Positions 32,918 to 45,068 of a stretch of 64,000 nt of DNA are shown one piece after another. Positions within the stretch are counted from its first letter, which is position 1. The number at the start of each line of letters is the position of its first letter. Origin of the DNA: Myxocyprinus asiaticus (Eukaryota > Chordata > Actinopteri > Cypriniformes > Catostomidae). The stretch is from contig NC_059362.1 of the NCBI RefSeq assembly GCF_019703515.2, positions 25,046,826 to 25,110,825 on the forward strand, in the 5' to 3' direction. Below the pieces are notes generated by a model. It worked only from the letters and a program-made list of their open reading frames with translations, ran no database searches and was not told where the DNA came from. Both the position numbers and the translations under genes were made by a program.

Positions 32918-35785
32918 ATGATGGTGCTGTGGATGGCTGCCTCGGTGTGGAGCTCCTCAGTTCTTTTGTTGTTTTTGTTTGTTTGTCCTGTGTTTAGTAA
33001 TCTTTCTCCAGTCAGTTTTAACAGAGACGAACTGCTGAACATTCAACAGCATGTACCAGACAATCTTTTCCCGGTTTCTGAATATTCCGATGTTTTGCTA
33101 GACATTTTAGTTGGAGGCACAGCTCTGCTGTTCAAGAGACGCAGGCGAGGGAGACGAGCCAGTGCGCAGGTCAAACTCCGTCGGCACGGATTTCGAACAG
33201 CGCTGCCGAATATTCACTTAGCGAATCTCTGCTCTCTTCCTAACAAAACGGACAAACTACATCTCCTCACCCGCACGAACAAGGACTTTTCAACCTCTGC
33301 TGCCTTGTGCTTCACAGAAACCTGGCTGAGAGAAGCCATTCCAGACAGTGCGTTACATCTGCCAGGCTTCCAGCTGTTCAGAGCAGATCGCATTGCAGAG
33401 TTAACGGGGAAAATGAGAGGCGGTGGAACATGCTTTTATATCAATGAAAGTTGGTGTACAGATGTAACAACGTTAAAGAGGATGTGCTGTCCTAATTTGG
33501 AAGCGCTGTTTATTAACTGTAAGCCTTTCTACTCGCCATGGGAGTTTTCCTCGTTTATTCTGGTGAGTGTGTATATCGCACCAAACGCGTGTTTGAACAC
33601 AGACATGGAACAACAATACCCGGACTCAGTTATTATTATTCTTGGGGATTTTAACAAAGCAAATCTCACACGTGAACTGCCCAAATGCAAACAGCACATC
33701 ACATGCCCCACCAGAGACAGGAACATACTGGATCATTGTTACACAACAATAAAGGATGCATATTGCTCTGTCCATAGAGCAGCTTTGGGACTCTCTGATC
33801 ACTGTCTGGTTCATCTTCTTCCAACCTACATGCAGAAATTAAAATCAACCAAGCCAGTAGTAAGGACTGTAAAGAGATGGACCAATGAAGCAGAGCGGGA
33901 ACTACTAGCCTGCTTCGATTGCATGGATTGGAGTGTTTTTGAGGCTGCAGCCACAGACCTGGATGAGCTCACAGATACTGTTACATCATATATCAATTTC
34001 TGTGAGGATATGTGCATTCCTACTAGGACTTATTTAAAGTTCAATAGTGACAAACCATGGTTTACAGCAGAGCTCAGGCAGCTTCATCAGGCCAAAGAGG
34101 ATGCTTACAGGGGTGGGGATAAAGTCTTGTATAGGCCAGGAACACACTGAACAGGGAAATCAGAGTGGCTAAAAGAAGATACTCTGAGAAGCTGAAAAAC
34201 AAGTTTTCAGCTTACGACCCTGCATCAGTGTGGAGTGGCATGAAACACCTCACAAATTACAGGACTTCTACCCCTAACCCTGTAGGGAACCAACAACTTT
34301 CTGACGACCTGAATGTGTTCTACTGCAGATTTGAAAGGCCCAATCTCACACCCCACACCCGCTCTGACCTTCACTTCACACAAACACCAACACCACCTGC
34401 AACCCCCCTCCTCCCCCTCCTGCTACTCAACCTGCACTTAAGATCTGTGAAGATGATTTGAGCCGCGGAAACAAAAGATGAGGAAGGCTTCAGGCCCGGA
34501 TGCCATCTCACCAGCGTGTCTTCGATCCTGTGCTGACCAGCTGGCCCCCATCTTCACAAAGATCTTCAATAGATCACTGGAGCAGTGTGAAGTCCCATGC
34601 TGCTTCAAACGCTCAATCATTATTCCTGTCTCAAATAAACCAAAAATCACAGGACTTAATGACTACAGACCTGTCGCCCTGACGTCTGTGGTCATGAAAT
34701 CATTTGAGAGACTGGTGTTGGCCCACCTGAAGAACATCACTGGACCCTTTCTAGATCCCCTTCAATTTGCTTATCGAGCAAACAGGTCTGTGGATGATGC
34801 AGTCAACATAGAATTGCATCATATCCTGCAACATCTGGACAGACCAGGGACATATACAAGGATCCTTTTTGTGGACTTCAGTTCAGCTTTCAACACCATC
34901 ATCCCAGCTATACTCCACAATAAATTACACCAACTCTCTGTTCCCATGTCTATCTGTCAGTGGATTACCAGCTTTCTTACGGACAGGCAGCAGCTTGTGA
35001 GACAGGGGAAACTCACTTCCAGCACCTGTACAATCAGCACTGGTGCCCCCCAGGGATGTGTGCTCTCCCCACTACTCTTCTCCCTCTACACCAATGACTG
35101 CATCGCCAAGGACCCCTCTGTCAAGCTCCTGAAGTTTGCATGACGACACCACTGTCATCGGCCTCATCCGAGATGACGATGAGTCTGCATACAGAAGGGA
35201 GGTTGAACAGCTGGCTGTCTGGTGCAGTCAAAACAAACTTGAGCTGAACACGCTCAAAACGGTGGAGATGATTGTGGACTTTAGGAGAAACACCCCAACA
35301 CTGACTCCCCTCACCATTCTAAACAGCACTGTGGCAGCAGTGGAGTCATTCAGGTTCCTGGGCACTACCATCTCACAGGACCTGAAGTGGGAGACCCACA
35401 CTGACTCCATTGTGAAAGAGGCCCAGCAGAGGTTGTACTTCCTTCACCAGCTGAGGAAATTCAACCTGCCACAGGTGCTGCTGATACATTTTTACTCAGC
35501 AGTCATTGAGTCTGTCCTCTGCACTTCAATAACTGTCTGGTTTTGTTCAGCTACGAAATCGGAAATCAGAAGACTACAAAGGACAGTTCGAACTGCTGAG
35601 AGGATTATTGGTTGCCCCCTGCCCCCCTTCAAGAACTATACACTTCCAGAGTGAGGAAAAAGGTTGGAAAAATCACTCTGGACCCCACTCACCCTGCCCA
35701 CTACCTTTTTGAACTGTTGCCTTCTGGCCGATGCTTCAGAGCACCAGAACCGTCAGGCACAGGAACAGTTTTTTCCCTCAGGCTA
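32918..35785 (+). pseudogene. L2-like endonuclease-reverse transcriptase pseudogene
   Basis: 32918-34150 is a 410-codon frame. It starts with a hydrophobic stretch (residues about 10-27), followed by an APE endonuclease with CFTETWL (134-137), ILGDFNKAN (243-246) and LSDHCLVHL (293-295), so its metal and His residues look intact. 34165-34461 is the linker (EKLKNKFSAYDPASVW). 34478-35143 is RT with LFVDFSSAFNTI and TGAPQGCVLSPLLF. At 35141 a single inserted T breaks the FADD catalytic box (FA/DDTTVIGL). The frame resumes to 35654 with SQNKLELNTLKTVEMIVDFR and FLGTTISQDLKW, then continues SRVRKKVGKITLDPTHPAHY to about 35785. The enzyme is dead but only lightly damaged. Confidence 0.85.
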
Positions 35786-36167
35786 TCCATTTCATGAACA
35801 GTTAAATTGCCCCATTGAGCAATAACTATGTGCAATACACAGTTTAGTCTTTCTTATATTTATCCAGCACATCCAACCTCTTCTGCCATTTCATTCCTCT
35901 GAAAAAAAAAAACTAAAAAACATTTGCACTGTACATAACAGATTTGTATTTGCACTGTACATAACAGATTGTATTAGATTTGCACTACCCATGTGTATGT
36001 GTGTATGTATGTATGTGTGTGTCTGTACGTATGTGTAGAATTAGTTTTATTTGTTATTATTATCTATGTCTTGCTGCTGTTTTTGTATTGTTTTTGTATT
36101 GTTGTACACTGGAACTCCTGTCACCAAGACAAATTCCTTGTATGTGTAAGCATACTTGGCAATAAAT

Positions 36168-36190
36168 CTGATTCTGATTCTGATTCTGAT
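36168..36190 (+). repeat. (CTGATT)n tail of L2-like LINE
   Basis: About four units of CTGATT directly after AATAAAT. Marks the 3' end of the LINE. Confidence 0.9.
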
Positions 36191-36214
36191 ATAGAAAAGT
36201 GCAGAGCCTCTTAG

Positions 36215-37757
36215 AGGACAGGTCAGGAATTTTTTTTCCAAAATAGTTTTGCGTGCCCTCGCAGTAAGTTTTGCGTTCCCTCGCAATAGATTTGGTGCCC
36301 TCGTGATACATTTCCATGTTTTTACTATAGTAACCATATTTTAACCTTGATATTCATAGTAATACCATAGTAATAATACAGGAAAACGAAAACTATGGTA
36401 ATACAAATTATAATTTGTGGTTATTATGGTTTTACTATAATATTTGTATTAAAACCATAGTAATCACAAGAATAACCATGATTACTATATGAATACAATA
36501 TTACTATTATAAAACCATGGACAAAAAAAAAAACAACAAAAAAAAACAGGCATGGTTACTACAATATTATTAGAGAAAACAGTTAAACTATGGTATTTGT
36601 ATAGTAAAACCTTAATAAACACAAAATTATTATTTTTATTACCATAGTTTTCATTTTCCTGTATTGTCACTATGGGTTCACTACAGATATATGGTTAAAA
36701 TATGGTTAAATTAGTAAAACCATGGTAAATATTAGGCCTGGGATTGATGCCATTTTAACGTATCGATAATCAGATTTTCCATTTGATTTTTGATATATAT
36801 ATTGAGATTTTTTCAGATATATACAGCGTTACTCATTGCACAGTAGTCTTTGCAAACATTATTCTCAACACAACTTTGGTAAAGTGTCAGCGGCAGGGTA
36901 AATTAAAGAGGGTTGCACACTGGACGCATCTGGCAGATGACCTGGCACATTGTAAAATTCAAAATATGTATTTTCTATGAAGGTACACACACCACAGGCT
37001 CGTCTTCTCCGGATTCACACAACTCGCATAGTTTTCCATTAAATTTGACCCACATCATTATCAAAGGACATAGATTACTTACTCTAGTCATTACTGGATG
37101 ATATATTGTGTGTATGTATCTTTCATATAGCCTACACAATGTATTTTCAGTTACAAGTATGTCTTTTTGTGGTTTGACAGCTTGAATGAAAAACATATTC
37201 AATGCTACATACAGGAAAATTGCACAATAAACGTTGCCATTTCTAATCGTTCAGTTTGCAAAGTTACACCAGTTTTATACAGTAACCTGCAAACTCATCA
37301 ACGTTACTTTGTTCATTCTTGAAGAAGTACAAAAACCTTTGTAACTTTGGACTTCCATCAGCTCGTAATGTGTGTGTGATGCCTTGTCCATGTCGCGACC
37401 AGCTTCAGTAAATGTTATGTTGGCCCCCTGTGGTCTCCCAAAGCTATTGTTAGACTTCATTGAATGGAATGCAACTGGCAGTGAATTGAAGCACACAAAT
37501 TAGGCTTTTAAATGTCAGCTGATGTTAATATATAGATGCCTCAAAAAATTTAGCGATAAAATAACATGCTGATCAATAATCGACATATCGATATTTATGA
37601 CATACGTAGTAAATATATTGTGAGGGAAACCAAAACTTACTGCGAGGGAATGCAACACTTATTATGAGGGAACGCAAACTATTGTGAGGGAATGCAAAAC
37701 GTATTGAGATGGCACGTAAAACTATTTAAAAAAAAAAAAACATTCCTGCCCGGTCCT
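36215..37757. mobile_element. TIR element with subterminal minisatellite
   Basis: The ends are inverted: AGGACAGGTCAGGAAT at the left, and the right end reads AGGACCGGGCAGGAAT when inverted. Just inside each end lie tandem variants of TTTTGCGTTCCCTCGCAATA (about 24-bp period; three at the left, five in inverse orientation at the right). The interior includes a separate palindromic repeat (36318-36735) and no transposase. Length is 1.5 kb. Superfamily is not assigned because no target duplication was found. It begins only 24 bp after the L2 tail. Confidence 0.7.
36318..36735. repeat. Palindromic AT-rich repeat nested in TIR element
   Basis: Many inverted and direct variants of ACTATAGTAACCAT, TATGGTTTTACTATA and AAAACCATGGTAA. 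Left and right parts pair over long stretches, including ATACAGGAAAACGAAAACTA (36378-36397) with the inverse of TAGTTTTCATTTTCCTGTAT (36644-36663). Typical of small palindromic MITEs common in cyprinids. Contains an A-rich run at 36522-36546. Confidence 0.6.
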
Positions 37758-39113
37758 GTGGGGTGGGGCTCCGTAGAAAAATGTTACCAAAACAGATTTT
37801 AGACTTGACTTGGACTTTTGACAAAAGAGGAAGACATGAGACTTGCCTTGGACTTAAAAAAACAAACAAATTAGACTTGACTTGGACTTGTGAAAATCAC
37901 TGGGATCACCACTTAATGTCCAATGTAAAAGCTGGGTCCTGAAGCAAATCCAGTGTGAAACCACTGCAATAAAGTCAAACACAAAGATACACAAAAAGGA
38001 TCACAATAAACAACACATTTATATGAAATAATACTGTGATAAAATGTGAGAGAGACACAAAGCTAAGCTAGCAGGTTCTGTTAATTGTGATGGATCTAAT
38101 TAGTGAAAACGTGCACCATCTCAATGTCAGATCAAACTTATTTCCTCCTGTTATCCAAAGCAGCACAGTAGTAAGTCTGCTCTGACCCTTTGAGGTCTGT
38201 ACTTTCCTCCAGTTTTTTTAGCAGACGGGGGGGGGGGGACCTGCGGGCTGAGGTGAGGTGTTCCAACCCCCTCCTGAAATGTCAATTCCAGCCACTAGCC
38301 CTAGCTGACCAGTCAGAGCCCTGTGTTGTCTGGGTGCCAACTTCCGAAGGTAAACAACATGCACAAGGGCGCAGAGGTCAGGCTGCCGAACTGTCTGGAC
38401 AGAGGCGGCTTTTCCCCCAAAGACAGTTCCTGTCAGGGCTGAGCCTGACCTGTCTGTAGCCCGCAGAGCCTCCGAACCATCCTGACACCGCGGCTGACAT
38501 CACGTCAAGTGCTCGGCCTGCAGTTGTCATGGGGTAGTGCTGCTTCCTGTCTGAGACATGCATCTTAAAATTCCAAAGTCATATCCATGTGTTGTGAAAC
38601 TGAAGGATCTCGCTACAATTTAAAGGCGCGCTGTCAGTGGAACACTGGTGTAAATGCTGAACAGCCCGTGTCTTCCAACATGATATGTATAGAAACGACG
38701 ACAAGAGAGTGTAAAATAATAAATGTGGCTTAGAGAGTCAGTGGGGGATCTGAATTGTTAATGTAAATGTTTCATATTCCTGAAAGAGCAGGCCTATAAT
38801 CTTATCTGTGACATAATAGGTGGCCCCTTGCCCAGAGATAAGAAAGAAAAAGAGGAAATGAGTATGCTGTGTGTTCCCAGTCAAGGTTAAAATTGAATAG
38901 GTTTGTACAATGCGAGACAGGTAGTTCTAACTATAGCAGAGGAATAAATCCAAAGCAAATGTTCTGTAAATACCAGTTTTACCAGACAATATGTCAAGGT
39001 TTTTCATGAGTTCACTTGTTAATATAATACTTGAATGAGATCAAGGTAAACTGATTTGGTGTGCTGTCCATAATGGACCCTTTTTATATTTCCATGTTTG
39101 GAACGCGGAAGTT
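37758..39113. other. Unassigned sequence with two compositional oddities
   Basis: 37798-37890 holds repeated variants of AGACTTGACTTGGACTT, probably the end of a dispersed repeat. 38220-38500 is unusually GC-rich, with a 9-G run at 38228-38238 and inverted AGGTCAGGCT/AGCCTGACCT; it has no long open frame with motifs and no identified origin. Confidence 0.4.
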
Positions 39114-39610
39114 AAAGTGATAGTTCACCCAAAAATGAAAATTCTCTGATTTACTCAACCTCATTCATCCCTGATGTGTATGACTTTCTTTCTTCTGCAG
39201 AACCCAAATGAAGATTTTTTGAATAATATTTCAGCTCTGTTGGTCCTTACAATGCAAGTGAAGCTCCAAAAATTGCATAAAGGCAGCATAAAAGTAATTC
39301 ATATGACTCAAGTGGTTAAATCTGTCTTCAGAAGTGATATAAAATCTTTAATTACTTTTTTACTTTTTTAAATCTTCACTTTCACTTTCAAGTAATCCAC
39401 AGTCGTATGGATTACTTTTATGCTTCATTTATGTGATTTTTGGAGTTTCAAAATCTTGTCATTCACATGCATTGAAAGGACTTACAGAGCTGAGATATTC
39501 ATCTAAAAATCTTTGTGTTCAGCAGAACAAAGAAAGTCATAAACATCTGGGATGGTATGAAAGTGAGTAAATGATGAGATAATTTTCATTTTTGGGTGAA
39601 CTATCCCTTT
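39114..39610. mobile_element. Cyprinid MITE, full-length copy
   Basis: The left end AAAGTGATAGTTCACCCAAA and the right end, inverted AAAGGGATAGTTCACCCAAA, pair over about 35 bp, with further pairing inside around GACTTTCTTTCTTCTGCAGA. A second inner palindrome (GTAATTCATATGACTCAAGTGG type with CAGTCGTATGGATTACTTTT) is present. No coding capacity. The same family is at 19184, 57299 and 58749. Confidence 0.8.
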
Positions 39611-42492
39611 AACTATAGTGGGTTAAACGTCTATAGTGGTGAATGGGAGACAAAAGCAAATATTATTTTTGAGTTCCCATTTGCTCCAACAGCAAAAGAA
39701 AAAAATCCACTTTTTTCATATTATCATGACTTTCCAAAAGAGGAAAAAATAGAGAGCGGTGGATAACTGCAGCGTACATAGATGCCAAATCTACTGTCAC
39801 TCACTCAGCAGCTGTATTTAAAACTCCATCGCATTGGGGTTGACAAGTTGGTGTTTTTTTGTTTGCTATTTTAATAATGGCAGGGGAATATTATACTGGC
39901 AAGAATAATATTATAAATGTACTTTACTGAATAAAAAAAATTAAATAAAAAACTGAATACATATTGAAAATGTGAAAGATATTGCTAGAATGGGCTTTCT
40001 GGTGAAACTAGCTGACTAAGAAAATATTGCTGGTTAGGCTGGTTAAGAAGCCTGGAGGGGACATCCTGGTGGTCTTTTCAACAGGACACCTGGACTACTT
40101 AATTTTTGAGTATATAATAGAAATAGAAATAAAGGTGAAAATGACAGAAGAATTGTCACAGGAGTGAGGTAAGCAGCAGCTTAAATAACCTTGCATTGTG
40201 ATTTAAAGTATTAGATGAAAATACTCCTCTCTAATTTTTGTTTAGAACTTATTTAAATGGACAAATGCCAAACTATTGCATCTAAATCTGCCTGATGTTA
40301 ATACATGGTGGCAACTCTTTATTTAGCTGTTTTTTCAGGTTTCCAAAATAGGAATACACACCTAGTTGTGCAATAATCAGGTGCCCGAAAGACATGCTTT
40401 GATCTGATGGTCATGGTTTATTCACCAAAATGCAAACTTCAGCAAAGACAATAATATATACAATACACTTGTGAGTGAATTGCACTTCTATGGTCACAGT
40501 TCTGCATGCATAGAGAGTCAAGTATTGGATTTGTCATGCCCGGGGTCACGCTTGAGCACTGTGTTAATGTCGGCACTGTGAAGCTGTGTCTGCAGCGCAC
40601 ATAGTATGATTCACCCCTTTCGACTCTCAGCCCTTTGCGACTCCTCTTAGCTATCAATTAAACCACTACCAATGTGTCACACTCTTCAAACTGCTGCAGA
40701 GAGACATTTGTTGCAGCCGTGTAACTTGACATGACACCTGATGACCTGAGTGCAAATAACAGATACTGTTTAACACAGACACATGCACACGCACACACTT
40801 TTACGAGTTTACATATCAATTAAATCAGGCAAAACTAAGAGCGTTTAGCTTGTCTGAAAGGAGATGCTGAGAATAAGAGGGTCCTGCCAGGTTCTCAGAG
40901 GTTATGGAGAAGTCTGAGGTCTTAAGCTGATTAGAATGCTTGTGAATCAGCTTAAAACAGAAGGACAACAAGACAAGCAGTCAGGCCCAACCTCTAGTGC
41001 TCCCTCTAGTTCTGCCTTTGTCCTGAAAAGCTCTGACACGATGAGGCGCATGTTTGTGCAAGAGCTCACGGGCTTAAGGAGGCAGCTGGGTCACAGATAA
41101 CTTATTAAAAAGAGAGAAAAGACTCTAAACAAGGTAAAGACAGAGAGAGATGGGGAATTCTCATTTTGTTATTAAAGCATTACAAGAGGGCAGATGTTTC
41201 AAGATAGTCAAGAGGTTCTTAAAAGGGGGTCCTAGAGGAAAAAGATATTGCTTAGAGATTGCGCTTTCATAGCTCAGGCAATTTGATGGAGTATTTATTA
41301 TAAGTATCAGCTCAGATGTTTCTCCTAAAAAATTCTTAGAAGAAATAAAATAGAAACAAATGAGACCATTTTTGACATACAGCACATTAATGCTATAGGC
41401 CAAATAATTTGGATAAATCTCTCAATTTTGATTGCAGATTTTGGTATCTTGTCAAATCTGAGCAGATTTGTCATATTGTTGAGATCTTTATGAGAGATTC
41501 TTTTCTAGACTTAAGTCTCCATTTGCTCACCATTTAATCACATTGCTGTTTTGGAGAAACAATTGAGATTAATGAGATCTCATTTTATTTTTCTTTCCTA
41601 TGAGATGCCACTACTGTTAAACTCGCCATTCCATTGTTACCACAAAAAAAAAAAAAAAAAGTGGTCACATAAATTTGCTATTCTGTGTTTTGTTGTTGCT
41701 GTGCTACATTACATTTTAATATAACACACAATAAAAGCCTCTGGACACTCATTTGGTTGTTAGATTGAACTTTTCCCCAGCTTGTTTTGTTTTCATTGTG
41801 TGTTTTGATTCCCAGCAATATCACGACTGTAACTAGAGACCATCAGCTCCTTTTTGCCCATCTGTAGGTCACATTTGCAGTGGCACTCTGGGAGCTGAAG
41901 CTAAGTTGAGCAGCTCTCTCCAGAACTGAAGAATTGCTGCTTTCCTGTAGGTGGTAGGCCACTTGGCAGTGGATGAGAAGTAGGTTTATTTCGCCTGCAG
42001 AGGGGGATAATTAAAATGCAAGCAAGCTGCGTCTGTTTCTCTTCTTAATTTACCCATAATGGCAGATACTAAATAATAACCCAGCTTTAAAGGAGAGAAT
42101 GTGTAAAACATTCATGGCAGATTAATTAAATGTGTGTTTGTGACTTTTTATGTGGCCTCCAGGGGCGTTGTGCACTTTGGCCGAACCCAATAAATTCAAA
42201 GTTTTGTACTTTGAGTGTAAGTTATCAGGTGAGCTACATCCCTTTAATGCAAGTCTGTTCACTCGGTGAAAGTACAGCTCTTACGTGTTTGAATGGGAGA
42301 AGACTGAAATTTCCAAAAAAATATGAACCAAGATTACATTCCAATAACATATTTTAAATCAGGAATAAAATCTGACAACAATGGAATTGTAAATTGAGCT
42401 TCTTTAGCTCAAATAAGGTGATTTTATTTTAAACAATTTGAGACAGCAAGATCTAAACTGTATTTTTTTAATAGGAAAGGGGCCCAAAGCAA
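39611..42492. other. Unassigned sequence
   Basis: No gene or well-defined repeat recognised in nearly 3 kb, apart from an A-run at 41642-41660. The minus-strand frame 41161-41403 has no motif. Part of the least repeat-dense section of the window. Confidence 0.5.
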
Positions 42493-42500
42493 TATACAGT

Positions 42501-42532
42501 CAGGGGCCCCAGAATACCCAGCTACAGCCCTG
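42501..42532. mobile_element. Minimal hAT-like relic, 32 bp
   Basis: CAGGGGCCCC at the left and inverted CAGGGCTGTAG at the right enclose only 32 bp, flanked by TATACAGT (42493-42500) and CATACAGT (42533-42540), 7 of 8 identical. Could be a hAT-type element reduced to its two ends, or chance. Confidence 0.35.
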
Positions 42533-42575
42533 CATACAGTAAATGAACAGACTTTGCTTCTATCAAAAAGGCTAT

Positions 42576-42770
42576 TGGCTCTTTTAACTGTAAGGTGCTC
42601 CTTATATTCTTACAGTCATCTTATTTAGCACTGCAATGCCTTGCTCTTTTAAATTTAAGTCAGGACTTCCATTCGTACAGTCGTCATATTTAATGTTGTG
42701 ATTGCAATTGGCTCGTTTAACTGTAAGGCGAAGCATTCTTACAGCTGTAATATCCACCTTATTTTTCAAT
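42576..42770. repeat. Imperfect tandem repeats, about 65-bp period
   Basis: Three diverged units, each starting near GGCTC(T/G)TTTAA followed by CTGTAAGG or TTTAAGTC, then TTCTTACAG or TTCGTACAG. Related blocks TTTTAACTGTAAGGCGGGAC and inverted CGCCTTACATTATTACAG recur at 43625-43680, suggesting one larger decayed TIR element spanning 42.57-43.69 kb. Confidence 0.5.
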
Positions 42771-43256
42771 TAAATTTGGCTGCGGCCATTTTCAAACTTG
42801 AGCGTGGAACGTTTCTGTGACAAGGCACTTCCAATTATTTTAGCGGAACAAAAATGCAAAAATTATCCTGCTTTATATTGCAGGCTGGCCATATATGTCA
42901 CCACATTATCATCATTCATTACTATAAATCATAAACACATGGGTTTGGAGTGCATTTTACCCTTTACCGCACTTTGCAGTCATGCAACAGTCAATCACAC
43001 ACCGGTGCATATGGAACTATGAATGAATGAATGAGACAGTGAGGTGCTGAAACTGACAGTCCTCAAGCAGATGGAATAAAGTCAAGCAGCTTGAATCAGC
43101 ATGTACAGACTAACTTTTATTGTTTAAACTTCAATCGCACCAAAACTGCAACATATATTTAAATTTGGCCAAAATATTAGCACACTATTCTCTGCTTTCT
43201 TGTCAGAGAACATTCTCTCTGTCTTTAGAGATGTATGTTTACAGATTTATGTAGTT
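42771..43256. other. Unassigned sequence
   Basis: Lies inside the possible larger TIR element. Frame 42798-43022 is without motif. Confidence 0.4.
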
Positions 43257-43360
43257 GTGGCATGGGTGGTGTGGTCATGTGTCTGTCTGTGACCCAGGTG
43301 ATGAGACTTACCGCTCTCCCTCTCCCGCAGACAGACACATGACCACACCCCCCATGCCAC
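43257..43360. repeat. Near-perfect hairpin, 33-bp arms, 38-nt loop
   Basis: Left arm 43257-43289 starts GTGGCATGGGTGGTGTGGTC; right arm 43328-43360 is its reverse complement at 32 of 33 positions. The loop is 43290-43327. The arms are GC-rich compared with the flanks. The near identity implies a recent origin or selection on pairing. Candidates are a foldback MITE core, a template-switch product or a precursor-type RNA hairpin. The sequence alone does not decide. Confidence 0.8.
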
Positions 43361-44920
43361 AGTAGTCCATAGACACGTAGATCTTGCATTCATGGCTTAT
43401 GAATCATCGTCTTTGGAAAAAATACATATATAAGAAATAAATGCCTCATCTGAGGTTTTGCAAAGGTTAATCTACATGAAAACACTGCATTGTCGCGCTC
43501 TCCTCTATTTTTAAAGAAAGAAGCAGGTTGTAAGGGTTTATAACCCCACACCACTACATTATTGTATTTTTCTCCTAGATATTTACCTTGCAGTTAATGA
43601 CAATGGAAATTTCTCACACTCACCGTTTTAACTGTAAGGCGGGACTTACATTATTACAGCCTTCCGCCTTACATTATTACAGCGCAATGATCAGGGCCTC
43701 ATCGTGGCCCTTGGCTGCAGGGGTGCCCTAAACTCCCAGGGGGGGAGGGTTCAAACACAGCATCCGCCACCCTATTCTTGCCCACCAACTTTCAGGGGAG
43801 ATCACGGATATAAGCACGTCCAGCAGGAGACGGTTATATAGGGTGCGTCTCAATCAGTTCCCTAGCTCACTGTCGTGAATTAGTATCGTGAACACGAATT
43901 CGGGCACTGGAAAGGGTGTTCATCCACTGAACACTGGGACACTTATGACTCAGGTCAACACGATAATGAGCTTGCGCATTCAAACGCAGTGGTTATTAAT
44001 CAGCACCATAGCTGTATACATTTTCTTTGAAAATATTCAAACGTACAGTGTTATGAAAGAAATTACCTTAAAAAAGAAATAAAAATATGTGCATTTGAAA
44101 ACTACTTTTAACAACTCTAATATTTAAAAGATTGTTTCCCTTTCATTGTCATTATGAATGTAAGACATTACAAACAACATCTCTTTTAAAGAGAAAATAA
44201 GGCTTTGACATCATATATTTACACTTGCTCATCTTCTAACAAAGAAGACATTACGACGTTTCCGGTAAGGGAACATAGTGAGCAACAATGCTCTGTGGTT
44301 TTAACGGTGCATTGTGTTTTTTTTTTTAAGGGAGCGAAAGTTTCAGTGCACTAGAACGATTTAGCGATATAGAGACAGCCATCACAGCTCTTAAAATGGC
44401 CGACTGTGAAAACTCAGAAATCATTATTATATACCTCTGTAATAGTGTTACTGTAATTACATTGTAAATGCAATTACATGTAAATATTTTAGTGCACAAT
44501 AACTGAATATGCAGTTAGTAGGCAAAACATAAATAAAAAATGAATAAAATAATTTTACACAAAAATACATTTAGGTGAAATCTGTGGTTATTGGAAAAAC
44601 CCTTAATTATTTTTGTATTAAAATTTTCTGTCTAGGACAATGCAAGAAAACTTATCTAAGGTTAAAATAGACGTACAATAAATCTGTAAACTAAAAACAC
44701 AAATGAGGACTCAATAATTAGGCCTGTAGCCATTATTACATTGTCTGATACTGAAATATATGGCCATTTACGAACAAATACAATTTGAGTTCATATATTT
44801 GAACATTTAAATAGCATACAAATTAAAATTCCACAAGTGTTTCGAAAAATTAAGTTACATACTGTATATGAAAATGGCTATTTTTGTCATATTTTGAAAT
44901 ATACCGTATGTTGCATATGT
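43361..44920. other. Unassigned sequence
   Basis: 43622-43690 repeats the CTGTAAGGCG blocks of 42.6 kb. 43730-43830 is a GC-richer patch with a G-run and no open frame of note. Nothing else recognised. Confidence 0.4.
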
Positions 44921-44922
44921 AG

Positions 44923-45034
44923 GGTACAACAGGGCTAAAGGCACCCATTAAGGAAATTTTATTTCATTTTTTCTGGTCACAAAATGTATCAAGGTCAAAA
45001 TAATAATAATAATAATAATAATAAATTATACATA

Positions 45035-45068
<34 letters not shown>

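Larger units (their letters stand above)
32918..36191 (+). mobile_element. L2-like LINE (CR1/L2 group)
   Basis: Plus-strand LINE of about 3.3 kb. The order is endonuclease, reverse transcriptase, C-terminal domain, 3' UTR with ACTGGAACTCCTGTCACCAA and AATTCCTTGTATGTGTAAGC, then TTGGCAATAAATCTGATTCT and a short hexamer array. Ending in CTGATT repeats instead of poly(A) is typical of vertebrate L2. No separate ORF1 was seen. The first ATG of the ORF at 32918 is probably near the true 5' end of the coding part. The copy has four or more frame lesions. Confidence 0.85.

Noticed and set aside
42160..42532. A 373-bp hAT-type element starting CAGGGGCGTTGTGC at 42160
   Set aside because: The 8-bp flank GTGGCCTC does not match CATACAGT at the right end; the 32-bp relic explains the right end better.
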